Shown: in pieces, positions 46,704 through 58,582 of the stretch
Position numbering within the stretch: position 1 is the stretch's first letter
How the letters are laid out: each line of letters starts with the position of its first letter
From: Endocalyx cinctus
Taxonomy: Eukaryota > Ascomycota > Sordariomycetes > Amphisphaeriales > Apiosporaceae
Length of the DNA: 64,000 nt
Reading direction: 5' to 3'
Assembly: GCA_001600455.1 (NCBI GenBank)
Contig: BCKC01000003.1
Location: forward strand, 1,488,001-1,552,000
Translations under genes and position numbers: made by a program
The notes under the pieces: model-generated
The model's database searches: none
What the model was told of the DNA's origin: nothing
What the model saw: only the letters and a program-made list of their open reading frames with translations

Positions 46704-48784
46704 ATGCATTCTTTATCTGTCGTATTCTCATTCTTATTAGCCAGCAGCGGCGCCGCCGTCGCCGCGTCACCCGCGTCGACGCCCGTATGGCTTCTTCGCG
46801 TTCGCGACGCTAACACGTCTCCGGACAACACGTGCGGGTTCACGGGCGGGGGCGGGACGAACAACTACACCTGCGCCGACGGCTTCTGCTGCTCCCAGAA
46901 CGGCTACTGCGGCAACTCGACCGCGTACTGCGGTACCGGCTGCCAGTCCGCCTTCGGCACCTGCGCCGGCTCGGGGGGAGACGGCGACGATAACGCGAGC
47001 GACGCCGACGACGGGAAGCTGTCCCCCGATATGACGTGCGGTCTCGCCGGCGCGGGGAATAACGGGTACATCTGCCCGACTGGGTCTTGTTGCTCGCAAA
47101 AGTAGGTTTAAAACTCATTTCCATCTTCCGTAGTAGTGACAGTAGTGGTGGAGAACTTGTCTCTTTCTCTCTTCTCCTCGGCGCCGATCATGTACATACT
47201 TTAGCTAACGTAGAAATAGCGGTTGGTGTGGCAATACTACAGATTATTGCGGCACGGGATGTCAGTCCGCTTTTGGTAACTGCACGACCACCGCGGGAGA
47301 CGGGGATACGGGAGATAGCACGTCTACAGATGGGCGCTGCGGGGCGAACTATAACGGTACATCCTGTCCCACGAACCAGTGTTGTTCTGCATCGGGGTAA
47401 GTGAAATCTCATCCCCATTCATATCCTCGCCCATGCCCGAATGAGAAATACACCTTCTTAGAAATGCTTACTTACATATCAATTTTTCTCTCCCTTAGAT
47501 GGTGTGGCACAACTGAGGATTACTGCGCAGCACCAGACTGTCAGTGGGAGTATGGCCCAGGTTGTGACGCGAACAAGATTCCCTCGGGGGCCAATACCTC
47601 GACTCTAGTGCGGTCTCGCCTAGGTAAGATTTCCGTCGGCGGCGCCGGAATTTACTCCTGCGAGACAGCAGGCACTGTTGCCCTGACGTACGACGACGGC
47701 CCTGGCAACTTTACGGCCGGCCTGTTGGATCTTCTAGCCCAGTATGGTGCTAAGGCCACCTTCTTTATTACTGGTAACAATAACGGCCGGGGCGCCATCG
47801 ATGACACGACTCTGCAATGGCCGTCTGTCATCAAGTGAGTCCATTTCTTTATCCTTCTTCTCCAACGCGTTCTCACGCTCATCTCCCACCTCTCTAGACG
47901 TATGCACACCGACGGCCACCAAATCGCATCCCACACGTGGTCCCACGAGGACCTAAGCCAGGTGACATCATCCCGTCGCAAAGACGAGATGTACAAGAAC
48001 GAGATGGCCTTCCGGAACATCCTGGGGTTCATACCTACGTACATGCGGCCGCCCTACTCGTCCTGCACGGAGGAGAGCGGGTGCGAGGCCGACATGGCCG
48101 CGCTGGGCTACCACGTGACCTACTTCGACCTCGACACGGCCGACTACCTGAACACGACGCCGGACCTGATCCAGAACGCGAAGGATAACTTCGACGACTT
48201 CTTCGCGGGAAAGAGCAACGCGACCGACGACGCGCTCGCTATCGCGCACGATATCCACGAGCAGAGCGCTACGAACCTTACGCTGCACATGCTTCAGACT
48301 ATACAACAACGAGGTTATCGAGCCGTGACGGTTGGGGAATGTCTGGGAGATCCGGTTAAGAATTGGTACCGTAACGCGAGTGATTCTGCCGCTGTTAGTA
48401 GTACCAGCAGTAGCAGCACCAAGGTAGCGAGCTCTTCGTCTACGTCGGTGACTGCTTTGACGGTTAAGACTACCACTTCTGCATCCGTCACGAGCAAGAC
48501 CTCGACTACGAGCGTAGGCACGGGCTTCACGACGAGAACCACAGCCGTGGCCGCGACGACGACGACAACAAAGTCCCAAGCCGCCGCGACTACAACAACC
48601 AGCAGCAGCACATCGACACAGACTGGAGAAAGTAGTAGCGCCGACGCAGCGTTGCGTGAGTATTTTTTTTTTTTTTTCTTCTACCCCTTTTCTTCGTTCT
48701 GACTTGGCTGGTTTTGTACTAATCGTGCTACTAGAAAAATTCCTGACGTGGTGGAACGCGATGAAACTGAAACACGGATGGTGA
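46704..48784 (+). CDS. Secreted chitin deacetylase with three CBM18 modules
   Basis: Five exons in phase: 46704-47101, 47220-47396, 47499-47834, 47898-48655 and 48735-48784, giving 572 residues. Residues 1-20 form a signal peptide (MHSLSVVFSFLLASSGAAVA). Three hevein-like chitin-binding modules follow, each with CCSQNGYCG-type cores (about 43-88, 109-155 and 175-214). The NodB polysaccharide deacetylase domain has motif 1 TYDDGP (255-260), motif 2 SHTWSH (315-320, metal-binding His), motif 3 RPPY (354-357), then YFDLDTADY and IAHDIHE. It should remove N-acetyl groups from chitin in the wall or medium, with a divalent metal. The C-terminal Ser/Thr-rich linker is a probable O-glycosylated spacer, ending in a short Trp-rich tail (FLTWWNAMKLKHGW) that is not a classical GPI signal. 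The two CBM-splitting introns and the fifth-exon join are consensus. Confidence 0.9.
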
Positions 48785-49618
48785 TCGGATTCTAGACTAT
48801 ATATATACTTTTTTTTTTCAAACATAATGGTAATTTTGCGTTCATTCACCGGGCAACGAGAATAGGGGATCGGGCAAGGCGTTGAAGGGGCTTGTTTCAT
48901 AAAACTCGTATATATACACGCGGAGCATATATATGTACGTATACGGACACGTATATATACCTAGTATATACCCGTCAAAGTATATGTTCTCCACGAGAAC
49001 CTTGCTGATGAGACATGTACATAAACTTTAAATAGTAAATCAAGATGTAAGGTTTTTTCTAGTCCTCTAGTACTCCGTAAGCGACGACGTGTAGTTATGT
49101 AGTTACGAAGGAAGTATACAGCGCCTGTCACACTGGGTACGGGAAGTCGTGATATTCACACTGATATTCTTAATATTGCTAAAACCAAACTTAAGACAAT
49201 ATTATTATTATTATTATTATTACTATAAAAGTAAATATGTTGGACGGTGTTTGAAGAAAAAGAAAAAGAAAATTGATATTTTGGTATATGAGGGTTTACA
49301 TATATCTGAACTCACCCAGCAAACCTCCAACTACCTAGCCTAGTAGTCTATATGGTCAATAACCATCTCGAACGATACGAAATATCCTCAATACCTAAAT
49401 GTATACCATATAAATGTAGCGCCGGTTCTTCATGAAGCAAGGTCATCTCACTCGTAAGATACATGGAATATTATTTTCCTTGTATAAAAATTGTATTTGA
49501 TATGATACATGTCTGTCTATACACAAGTCTCGTTCTAAATCGTCGCTGAGACTGTACATTGTACACAGAAGATGTTTGTACATGGATACATTGTTCGAGT
49601 CCAAGAAAGATATGTCTA
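48785..49618. other. Convergent 3' intergenic region
   Basis: About 830 bp between the chitin deacetylase and mitochondrial uL2 stop codons, with TATATA tracts near 48910-48960, one TACTCCGTA motif at 49071-49079 and an (ATT)7 repeat at 49201-49221. No gene was seen. Confidence 0.6.
49201..49221 (+). repeat. (ATT)7 microsatellite
   Basis: Seven perfect ATT units in AT-rich intergenic DNA. Confidence 0.85.
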
Positions 49619-50992
49619 TTATTTGCTCTTCTTGTCTCTTCTCTTGCCCATATTCCTGACACGGGGTACAACCACCCACTTGTTGGGGTTGTTGTTTCTG
49701 CGAGTCTTGTAACCACTTTTTGTCTGCGAAGATTGGTTAGTATCGTGAGAATGCAGGGTGGAAAGTAGATATATATATTCGGACCAGAACATACCGGTAC
49801 ACCCCAAGGGCTGACAGGGTGTCTGTTACCCTTCGATTTACCACGACCACCACCGTGAGGATGGTCCACTGGAGAATATCGTCAGTTCAAAGTCACATCT
49901 GTATCATGGTAGAATAATATTGGACAAGGTAATAAAATGGAATAGACGCGAACCTTTGTTCATAGCCACACCACGAACGGTAGGTCTAATGTTCAACCAT
50001 CGACTTCTACCTGCCTTTCCAAGCTGGCGGTAATTATGATGAGGGTTGCTAGCCACACCGATTGTTGCACAAGCATCCTTGCTGACTCTTCTGACCTCAC
50101 CGCTCTGCAGACGAATGTTTACGTATTTTCCAGTCACGACTTTGATACCGTTTTTCATTTCTTCTTCTTTACTCTCAACAATACCATGGGTACCCGCACT
50201 TCGACAGAAGACAGCACCTCCTTTGGGATGAGAGCCAACGTTGTAAACGGCCACGCCGATAGGAACCATATGCATGGGTAAGCAGTTACCGCGATGTGCC
50301 GTCTTCGCTGCGAGAATACCGGGATCGAGGACACCACCCATACTGTCCAAAAGGTCCTGGGGGATACCTGCGCGGTAACTATGAATTACGTCACCCGCTC
50401 GCATGCCTTCGGCTGCCACGATGTATGTCTTTTGTTTCGTTGCCTCTTCCGTCAACAGAGCTATGTGGGCGCTTCGACCGGGATCGTACTCGATGCGCTC
50501 GACTAAATGAGGACCTGGTTTCCAGCGGTGGAAGTCGACTTGCCTTATCCTTCTCTTGGCGCCACCTCCACGATGCCTGACGGTAATGCGACCGGTATTA
50601 TTACGACCTCCCTTTCCCTGACCCTTCTTTGGGAACGTTAACGGTTTATGAGGCCCGCCTTTCCATAGGTGGTCATTAATGGGTCGTTTCAAGTGTCTCA
50701 GACCGGGAGTTCTCGGTTTATAGGTACGAAGCAGGACAGCGTCTCGCTTCCGATTATTCGGACGGGTGTTCGCACGGGGTTTCGCGTGGGGAGAGGGTGC
50801 GCGCTCTAGGGTAGCTCTGATGTTCGCCTTCGAAGGGTGGGCAAATTGATCAAAAGAACTGGTAGATTTTGGAAGTATTTCTCGAGTGGTGGCGTAGGAC
50901 CTCAAGGGGAGGGTGGAAGAAGAGGTACCATAGCAGCTAGATAATAACACTCTCCTAGTGGAGAGTGAAAATACTCTTGGCTGCAACATCAT
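49619..50992 (-). CDS. rml2: Mitochondrial large-subunit ribosomal protein uL2m (Rml2)
   Basis: Three exons, 49954-50992, 49795-49868 and 49619-49723, with introns of 85 and 71 nt, give 405 residues. It forms part of the peptidyl-transferase region of the mitochondrial large ribosomal subunit. The N-terminus is Arg/Ser-rich and lacks acidic residues, as a mitochondrial presequence. The L2 core is clear: [19 protein letters not shown], then [16 protein letters not shown], then [12 protein letters not shown]. The universally conserved loop [15 protein letters not shown] spans the exon 1/2 junction, with the His needed for activity in bacterial L2. The tail ([20 protein letters not shown]) is basic. 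Two adjacent ATGs start the frame and I kept the first. The first intron has a GTTCGC donor. Confidence 0.95.
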
Positions 50993-53297
50993 TGAGACTT
51001 TTACATCCCAATCAATTGGTGAATTTTATACCAAATGATGATGATGTAAAAACCCCGTTGCAGATCCAACGTTGAATATATCAATTGGCGAAAATATAGA
51101 TTTAGAAATTATTCGGAAGTGGACCCACTACCATCGTATGCTACTATCCATACGATTGATTGGATTTGGCTCACAGAAAAAAAAAACCGTGAAGCTATTC
51201 TGGAGATTTAGTTATTCCGATAATAGCTAATCCTGACGATTTATGATAAGCTGATAAGAATGAAGAGATCGATGAGGCCGATGAGGCCGATGAGGCTGAT
51301 ATTGAGTTTTCTTGTGGCGTTTCTTAAATTAACAATTGACCAGGCATTTAAGCCACATTGAAAAATGAAGTACCAAGGAAACACGAAATTTTAGATCAGT
51401 CACGTCATTTTATTGGTCAAGATAGAAATTCTCCGACTGCTTTAAAAAGTACATGGTTGTTTAACCAATTAAAGTCTGGTTGCTTGGCCGTTGCTACTGT
51501 TGACTTTTGGATCAAAGTGGGCCGTTGGTGTTTCCTGGTCAGAGAAGAAAAAAAAAGAGAGGAAGAAGAAAAAAAAAAAGAGTTTAAAGAGGCAGGCAGT
51601 TAAAAACAGTGTACACGGTAAAGTAGACTAAAAACCGCGTCAACCGTACAAGTAACCATACCCGTAACCGTCTTTACCGTGTATTTACGTATACGCTAGG
51701 AACCATACAACACTCCAAGAACCTGTAACTGTTCCATTCTCTCAGGCTGATTGTGAAAGTACGGGACTACGGGGTCTTGATACTTCTCCTACCTTATTTT
51801 ACATTTAATATTCAAAACATCCCGTCTCGCTTTAGTAAATCATCTCCCTCTTCTTTTTTTTTATTGTTTACATACAGAATAAGTCTCGAGTCTTTTTTTA
51901 CTATTCCCTTCGTCTCTATTCCTCTCTCTCTCTCTCTCTCCCTCCCCCTCTTCCTACTTGTTCCTAGCAGCTGAAATATTTATCCCCCAAATATTTCTGT
52001 TTTGAATTTGTTGAATATTAAGATTAAATAAGAAGCAATCCCAAACAAGTCAAATATTGAATGATGTAAGTATTGTTATTAACTTATTATCACCTTACGC
52101 CTACAATTATTTTAAGAATACCTAATACCTACCTAGTATACCTAGTAGTATACCAGGTATTTATTATTGTTATTATCATTCTTATTACAACCATATACGT
52201 ACTTGCTCCTCTTTCTCTCCACTCGGTTATATAAAACCTACCAGACTATCAACACGTACCTAAGGTATTTACACTATATACCTAGGTACATCTGGATGAA
52301 AGAATTACACTGTAAAATGCGACGGTTTATGATGCTAACAGGGATTTAGTTCGCGTTTTTTACATATCGTTTACTTCTTAAGTACATAACTTAAGGACTA
52401 AATCATTAGCGGACTCAGGCCAACATTAGATACTGTATTTTTTAAAAAAAAAAGCCGAGCCAGGCTGCCAGGTAAGCCATATCAGCAATGTCTTCCGTAC
52501 TAATCCCAATTCCCTAATAGCCCGGGTAACCCAGTAACCTAAGTAACCTTAGCACCATTACCCTCTCCCCCCTAGCCCAGCCAGTCACGTCTCGTTTCGT
52601 CTAGTCCCCATCAATTCGCGATTCTCCACCAGGCACGGTTCTGGTCACTTTGACTTGGCTAGGCCAAACATTGAACTGTGCACATTTACTTTTACTCAAA
52701 ACATCAAATCACAATTTATCCTCTCCTCCTCCTCTTCATCTTTTCAATCCTCACAATCTTTCCTTCACTCTTTCATACAACATTCTCATACTTCCTCTCT
52801 CTCTCTCTCTACTACTGTCTTATACCTTTGCTCAATACGTTGTACATGGTAGACATTTCAAAGTCTATACTCCCTAATCTTTAATACATTCACATTATCA
52901 AGAATCACATTCTGATAGTAGTCGAGTCCAGTCCATACAATTCCCCCAGTTGTTTTTTTCAAACACGGCCTGTTCATATAATAATATATCCTCTACTCCT
53001 TTGCCATTGGGATATACTTTTTTTTTCAAAAGGTATAATTCCTCTTTTCCCATTTCATTCACCGCATTCAAATTTTTCTTGTGGCACTGGATTTGGCGTG
53101 ATTTTGTCGCGTCGCCTAGCCCACAAAATCCCAGACGTGTTTCCATGCACCCCCCCCACGTTGAATACACGTTTATATCTAGCAACTTTCAACAACTACA
53201 CCTCGCAAATATAATAGACTAACTTTCTCGTAGTGCTTCATATTACGAAAAGAAAAGCGAAGATTTGATATACGCGTTTTAATATTCACATTTCAAA
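50993..53297. promoter_or_regulatory. Divergent intergenic region upstream of rml2 and the cyclin gene
   Basis: 2.3 kb. Close to rml2 there is a GATGAGGCC triplet-type repeat at about 51266-51296. Toward the cyclin gene are a CT repeat (51922-51940) and long pyrimidine-rich stretches (about 52715-52815), typical of fungal promoters and leaders. A TATATAAAA-like word lies near 52229. No gene was recognised. Confidence 0.55.
51922..51940 (+). repeat. (CT)n dinucleotide repeat
   Basis: About nine CT units in a pyrimidine-rich stretch upstream of the cyclin gene. Confidence 0.8.
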
Positions 53298-55007
53298 ATG
53301 CCTCCTGTAAGTCGATTAATTACCTTCAATCACGTTCATATCCTTCTCCTATCAAGCCAACGGCATATATCTTACTACCGGCGCGTCTTTTTTCGACTTT
53401 ATTAACGCGAAATTCACAGGGAACCCGAACTAGAAGAGCCGTCACCAACGAGAATGATGAGAACCACAACTCGACGCGTATGACGCGTGCCAAAACTGCC
53501 GCTCTCGAAGTCGATGTCACATCTCAGCCCACGAAGCAGCCCCTTCAATCCAAGAAGGCGGCTGTCAACGCAAACACTACTGCTCAGCGAAAACGGCCTG
53601 CCCTTGGTGATGTTAGCAATGTTGGCAAATCTGAAGTCGCCGAGGGAAAGAAGCCTGCTAAGGCCGGCTTGGTTTCCAAAGCCGCTCAGCCCACTGGAGT
53701 ACAGAAGGCTCGATCTACCTCGACCCGGAACGTTCTAGGTGCTAAAGATTCAAAGAAGCAGCCTGAGCTCAAACGCGCAGGTTCCGGTATTGGTACCATC
53801 GGTGCTGCCTCTCAGAAGCGAAAAGTGACGGCGACTACAAGTGTAAAGCAAGATGTCATCCCCGAAGAGGGCGAACCCGCTCGCAAGAAGGTCAATACTG
53901 CCGAGGTTGAGAAGAAGAAGCCGGCACGTTCCGAAATCAAGTCGGTCAAGATTGAGGAGGAGATTTTCGAAGAAGAAATTGTAGAGCCCGATATGGGAAC
54001 GGTCGAACATGAATTCCCCGAAGGCGTTAAGGATCTGGATAGCGAGGACCTTCCCGATCCTTTGATGGCTGCCGAATATGCCCACGAGATTTTTGAGTAC
54101 ATGCGTGACCTCGAACCTAACTCGGTTCCCAACCCGCAGTACATGCTGCATCAGGATGATTTAGAGTGGAAGACGCGAGGCATTCTCATTGATTGGTTGA
54201 TCGAAGTTCACACGCGTTTCCACCTCTTGCCCGAGACTCTATTCCTCGCCATTAACATCATTGATCGTTTCCTCTCCGAAAAGGTTGTCCAGCTTGACCG
54301 CCTACAGCTCGTCGGTATTACCGCCATGTTCATCGCTTCCAAATACGAAGAAGTTCTATCCCCTCATGTTGCCCACTTCCGACACGTTGCCGACGATGGT
54401 TTCACCGAGTCCGAAATTCTCACCGCCGAGCGGTACATTCTCGGAACTCTCAACTATGATCTCAGCTATCCCAATCCCATGAACTTTCTTCGCCGAATCT
54501 CCAAGGCGGATAACTACGACATCCAGTCTCGCACCATTGGTAAATATTTGATGGAGATCAGTCTCCTCGACTACCGTTTCATGGCATACCGGCCTAGTCA
54601 CGTTGCGGCTGCCGCCATGTTCTTGTCGCGTCTGATTCTTGACCGTGGTGAATGGGTAAGTTCACAACTTTCCCCGTCAACCCTTCTATTATTATAGTGC
54701 TCCCTCAAGCTAACGTACAGCAGGATGAAACAATCGCGTACTACGCTGGATACACGGAAGAGGAGATCGAGCCTGTTTTCGAGCTCATGGTTGACTACCT
54801 CGTACGTCCTGTCATTCACGAGGCATTCTACAAGAAGTACGCAAGCAAAAAATTTATGAAGGGTACGTTTTCTCCAACTTCAGGTCATCCTTTCTTGATA
54901 CTAATTCAACTCTAGCTTCTCTCATTACTCGTCAATGGGCCAAGAAGAACGCTGCTATTTTTGGCATTACCGATACCCATTTGTCTTTGGATGAACTCTC
55001 GTCATGA
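53298..55007 (+). CDS. G2/mitotic B-type cyclin
   Basis: Four exons, 53298-53306, 53420-54655, 54724-54862 and 54916-55007, give 491 residues. The first exon is only 9 nt (MPP). B-type cyclins activate Cdk1 for entry into mitosis. The N-terminal 220 residues are basic and unstructured, with the destruction-box match RPALGDVSN (62-70) that APC/C would read. The cyclin box N domain starts near residue 250 with WKTRGILIDWLIEVHTRFHL and includes IIDRFLSEK and MFIASKYEEVLSPHV. The cyclin C domain covers YLMEISLLDYRFMAYRPSHV and runs into exon 3. Exon 3 has a tandem CAGCAG acceptor, so an extra Gln is possible (start at 54721). The family ending is RQWAKKNAAIF. It is probably the NimE/Cdc13-type cyclin of filamentous fungi. 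Confidence 0.93.
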
Positions 55008-55960
55008 GATTAGTCCCTTGCACCGCACCCAGTCATCGTTACGTTCAGCACTCGGTCTATTGTGATATCCCCATGCTCGTAAAATTTGTTATGCGCCAGG
55101 ATACCCCAAAGGCCAATTAATTTGATGGTCTCGCGAGTAAACATTGCATGATTTCATCTTGCCTGACCGTTAGCGTTTGCATCGACTCCTTCATACCCAC
55201 ATCCGTTTTAATGTTTCAGGTCTAGACGACGTCTGGCACTCGCGAAGGTTGCTTTGAACCTTTTCTCAAGCAACGTTCTTTCACCAACTAAATTGTTTCA
55301 GTTTGATTCTGCATTGTTAATACACGTTTGTTCATGGTCATTTCGTTATTAAAAACGGCGTTTGAGCAGGGAAGGTGTTGCGGCGTCTGGGGATTGATGA
55401 TTGCATATCTTGATTTTAAGGAGAGCGCTTCTGGGGAGGGAAGAGGAACCTCGCGGGAAAAGTACTCATGCATACTGCGAGCACTGGTTTATTTCGAGAT
55501 ATACCCACGTTTGCCTTATGGTTTGGGTTGATGAGTTTGAGCCTGGTGCTAAACTGGGTTACGATACTAGGAGAAGAGTAGTATTAGTAACTGGTTATTT
55601 TCGTGTAATTGTCGATGACTCTTGGCTCACTTGGAAAGGTTCTGCATTGTACATATTACGTTGAAAACTGTCGGCTCAGGGGCGATGATGACGGCTTAGG
55701 AAATAAAATGCATTTCATGAAGTATGAGTTTCTACCACTGATATTTCTTCATATCGTTCCACTTGGCAGTGCAATCCGTCTACCTCCTGGTTTTCGTTAC
55801 TACTGATGTCGTACCTATGGCTGGCTACCTTACTCTCTTGCGGATCCCTCGTGACTGCCACCATACTACACTGCTCCGAATTTCATCATTCAACATTGCT
55901 GGTTGCTATGGTGATCACCGCTATTTCCTTCCCCATTTTTTACCTTGGCCTTCACCAACA
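55008..55960. other. Intergenic DNA downstream of the cyclin gene
   Basis: About 950 bp between convergent genes. No gene is apparent; the frames at 55328-55664 look random. It should contain the cyclin 3' UTR. Confidence 0.55.
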
Positions 55961-56416
55961 TTACCGGCCCCGTTCTTCATTATCAATGATGTCACCGGCA
56001 GCATCTCCACCAGCATCTCCTCCAGCATTCCCGGTATTATTATTATTATTATCGTCACTAGCACCGTTGCCATTAGAACTGGTATTATTGTTATTATTCA
56101 CGTCACCGTCTTCGTCAGAAGCAACCGTAGAACCGGCCCTCGGTTTCCTCCTGCCAGTCGTCATCCTCATCCCCGTACTCAACCAAACTAATAATCCTCT
56201 TTTTCTCTCTCCTTCTTCTTCCACTCTTCTTCTAAGCTCTTCCCGAACCCGCTCCTTTCCCTCCTGTTGCTTCCTATACGCGACTTTTCGCTCGGACGCC
56301 ATACGACGAAAACTGGATACGGTCGAGGGCGGAGGCGGATCGAGGGTCCCTCCGGTTAGGTACCAGTATTTGAAGGGGAGGGGCTGGTCCTCGGGGTTGG
56401 TTTTCGGTGGGGACAT
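55961..56416 (-). CDS. Small protein of unknown function with coiled coil
   Basis: Open frame of 151 residues starting in a good context (ACAATGTC). The first part, with PLPFKYWYLTGGTLDPPPP and TVSSFRRMASERK, looks like folded, conserved coding sequence. It leads into a strongly charged helix (about residues 45-72, rich in Lys, Glu and Arg) that should form a coiled coil. The second half is Asn/Gly/Asp/Ala low complexity encoded by AAT and GGT runs. I do not recognise a family. An overlapping 222-codon plus-strand frame (55806-56474) is Leu/Pro/Ser-rich and looks like its antisense shadow. An unrecognised intron near residues 72-85 could change the C-terminus. Confidence 0.55.
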   Translation of the reverse strand: MSPPKTNPEDQPLPFKYWYLTGGTLDPPPPSTVSSFRRMASERKVAYRKQQEGKERVREELRRRVEEEGERKRGLLVWLSTGMRMTTGRRKPRAGSTVASDEDGDVNNNNNTSSNGNGASDDNNNNNTGNAGGDAGGDAAGDIIDNEERGR

Positions 56417-57840
56417 TGTTGATTGTGTATATATATGTGTGTGTATTAATCCTGGAACTTGCTTGAGTGGATAAGGGGGGTTTTTATGGTTGGGTTTTGC
56501 ACTATACGCGGTTCTTTATGACTTATGAGGGAGGGAATAGTGACGGTATTTAGATCACTTCTAAGTTGAAAAATCGGCAGGGAAAGGAAGGTTGTTTTTA
56601 TATATAGACATATGGTTATAAAGTACGTGATTTATGTATTATAGTAACGTAAAATGATACTCTCGTTGCACAGAATTCGTCAATTCTGTGATTGTAGGAT
56701 TTGGCTTGGTATTTTCTATCCCTTATCATCTACTTTTCATGAATGGAAGAGGATGTTATGACTATTCACCAACAGCATGGTTCGGCCCAGCATATCATGA
56801 AACTTAGAGGTGCACAAGAGTCGAATTGACCTCTCGTCAGAGAAACCCCGAGGAATCCTTTTCGCTTTTATTTTTTTTATTTGTCAGTCTTCTATTTTAA
56901 TAAGCCAAAAAAAAAAAAAAAAAACATCCCTCCCTCTTTTTTCTGAAACAGTTTCTATCAGCCCAAGAGAAGAAGGAAATAAGACGGGTGGGAGGAAGGG
57001 AGGAGGAGGAGGTGAAGTGTAAATATACGTGTGTATATGCGTATACGTGACCAATTGTAGAGGCGGTGATGGCGTGAGGCTACCAGCTACAGGCTATATT
57101 ATGATGATCCAAACTCCAAATAACTTTTCCCAGTTCTCATTACCTTTCTCCTATCTCATTATGTCCCATCATATCCGGGCTCGGCATCCTGGAACCCAAA
57201 CACTCGTGAACCTCATAAAGTCTTATCAGACCGCCTTCCTGCTTATCCTTCACGCCTGATTTCTTCGTAAAGGCTTTTTTTTATAAGATCCTCCTCTAGT
57301 TAATATCACCTGCTCATAAGAACTTCGAATGTTTCCTAAAATATCTGTGTTAGAAAAATGATGTGATGTTTAGTCTACAGTAACAATCTTACCTCTATCG
57401 TGCTCCTTTCACACACACCCGGTAGACCTTGATATTGCTGGCCTTGTGGGCGTTTTCTTTCCTGTCCTACGAATATTAAATCGTGTTAGCGTATACATAC
57501 CCTTCAGTCAGTCTATTTATATTGTCATTTAAAGAAGAAGAAGAAGAAGAAGAGGAAAAATAGAAGGTTGTGCGCTCAATTGTTGTACATACCATCCACG
57601 TATCTACACGTTGACTTGTTCACGTTCTCGAGACGCTGTGAATACTAGCCGGCATCATCACGGCGACAAAGTTCATATAGTGGATGAGGTCTCATTAGCT
57701 ACGCAGGGTTTTCTACAGAATCCATTCTTCTCGACCCGTCTCCTGGCCTTTCCCCCCTAGCCCCTATTTTAGCTTGCTGGTCGGTGAATCCGGTCAGTCG
57801 CGTCGGTTCCCATTTACCCCCTTTTGCTTCCCTTCGGTGT
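56417..57840. other. Intergenic DNA
   Basis: About 1.4 kb, with a perfect 9-bp hairpin at 56669-56690, an A-run near 56907, and a GAA repeat at about 57534-57553. No gene was recognised. Confidence 0.55.
56669..56690. other. Perfect 9-bp hairpin with CGTC loop
   Basis: The arms CACAGAATT and AATTCTGTG pair exactly around a 4-nt loop, about 250 bp upstream of the 55961-56416 gene. Function unknown. Confidence 0.7.
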
Positions 57841-58143
57841 CTACTCATCGATAAAAGCCACCAGTTCCCAAACATCTTCGGCGTTTTCGCTCTCGTCAAC
57901 GCCGGAGGTCTCAACGGCGGCACCGGGGGAGGTTTCCGTAGAGGGGGAAGGGGAGGCGGCGGCGGCGCTCGAGGCCGTATCCTCGGATGACGACTCCTCG
58001 GTCTTGTCTTCGACGACGTAGATCAGGACGAAGTCGTTTTCTCTCTCTTCCAAAAAGTAGAAGCGGCCGTCGCGGTGGTAGACGTCGTACTGCTGGATAC
58101 GCATTCTGTCGAATGGAAATGGCTGGCGAGACTGGTTAGCCAT
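57841..58143 (-). CDS. Small acidic protein of unknown function
   Basis: Single frame of 100 residues. The N-terminal part (MRIQQYDVYHRDGRFYFLEE, then ENDFVLIYVVED) is dense in aromatic and charged residues and reads like beta strands of a real fold. The middle is a Ser/Ala/Pro/Glu low-complexity linker, and the end returns to DVWELVAFIDE. GC content is well above the flanks, which supports coding. I do not recognise a family. A shorter form from the internal Met (MRIQQYDV) is possible. Confidence 0.6.
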   Translation of the reverse strand: MANQSRQPFPFDRMRIQQYDVYHRDGRFYFLEERENDFVLIYVVEDKTEESSSEDTASSAAAASPSPSTETSPGAAVETSGVDESENAEDVWELVAFIDE

Positions 58144-58446
58144 GGAGTAACTGTTTTTAAACAGAATTTTTTTTGTTTTTACCGAACAGTTTATATATCG
58201 TGAGTATGTTTCTTTCGGGGTGTGACGAGGAATCTATATGTCTATACTGGAATAACGACAAGTGTAGTATGAGAAGGAGGTCGTATTGAATTGGTTGTTC
58301 GAAAGCAGCAGACGGCTGGATGTATTTATAATATTTCGCATGAGGATTTTGTTCGAGAACACTATTTTGTTTGGGGAGAATACTTTGTTTAAGAAGACCA
58401 TTATATTTAAGGAGATAATCGAGTAATTCAAGAGAGGCAGTATGCG

Positions 58447-58471
58447 AAAAAAAAAAAAAAAAAAAAAAAAN
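58447..58471 (+). repeat. A24 tract followed by an N
   Basis: The only ambiguous base of the window follows a long A-run, which suggests that sequencing or assembly slipped here. The true length is uncertain. Confidence 0.9.
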
Positions 58472-58582
58472 AATTCAACCAAAGTTGATTCATTATCATT
58501 ATTAACGTAACCCTCCTAAAGGTGTTGAGAATCTATACTGATCAATTCCATAACGAGTTTCAAACTACCAGGGCTCTGTTCC

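Noticed and set aside
55806..56474. 222-codon plus-strand frame with hydrophobic stretches
   Set aside because: Overlaps the better-looking minus-strand frame at 55961-56416; its Leu/Ser/Pro runs are reverse complements of the Asn/Gly/Glu codons there.
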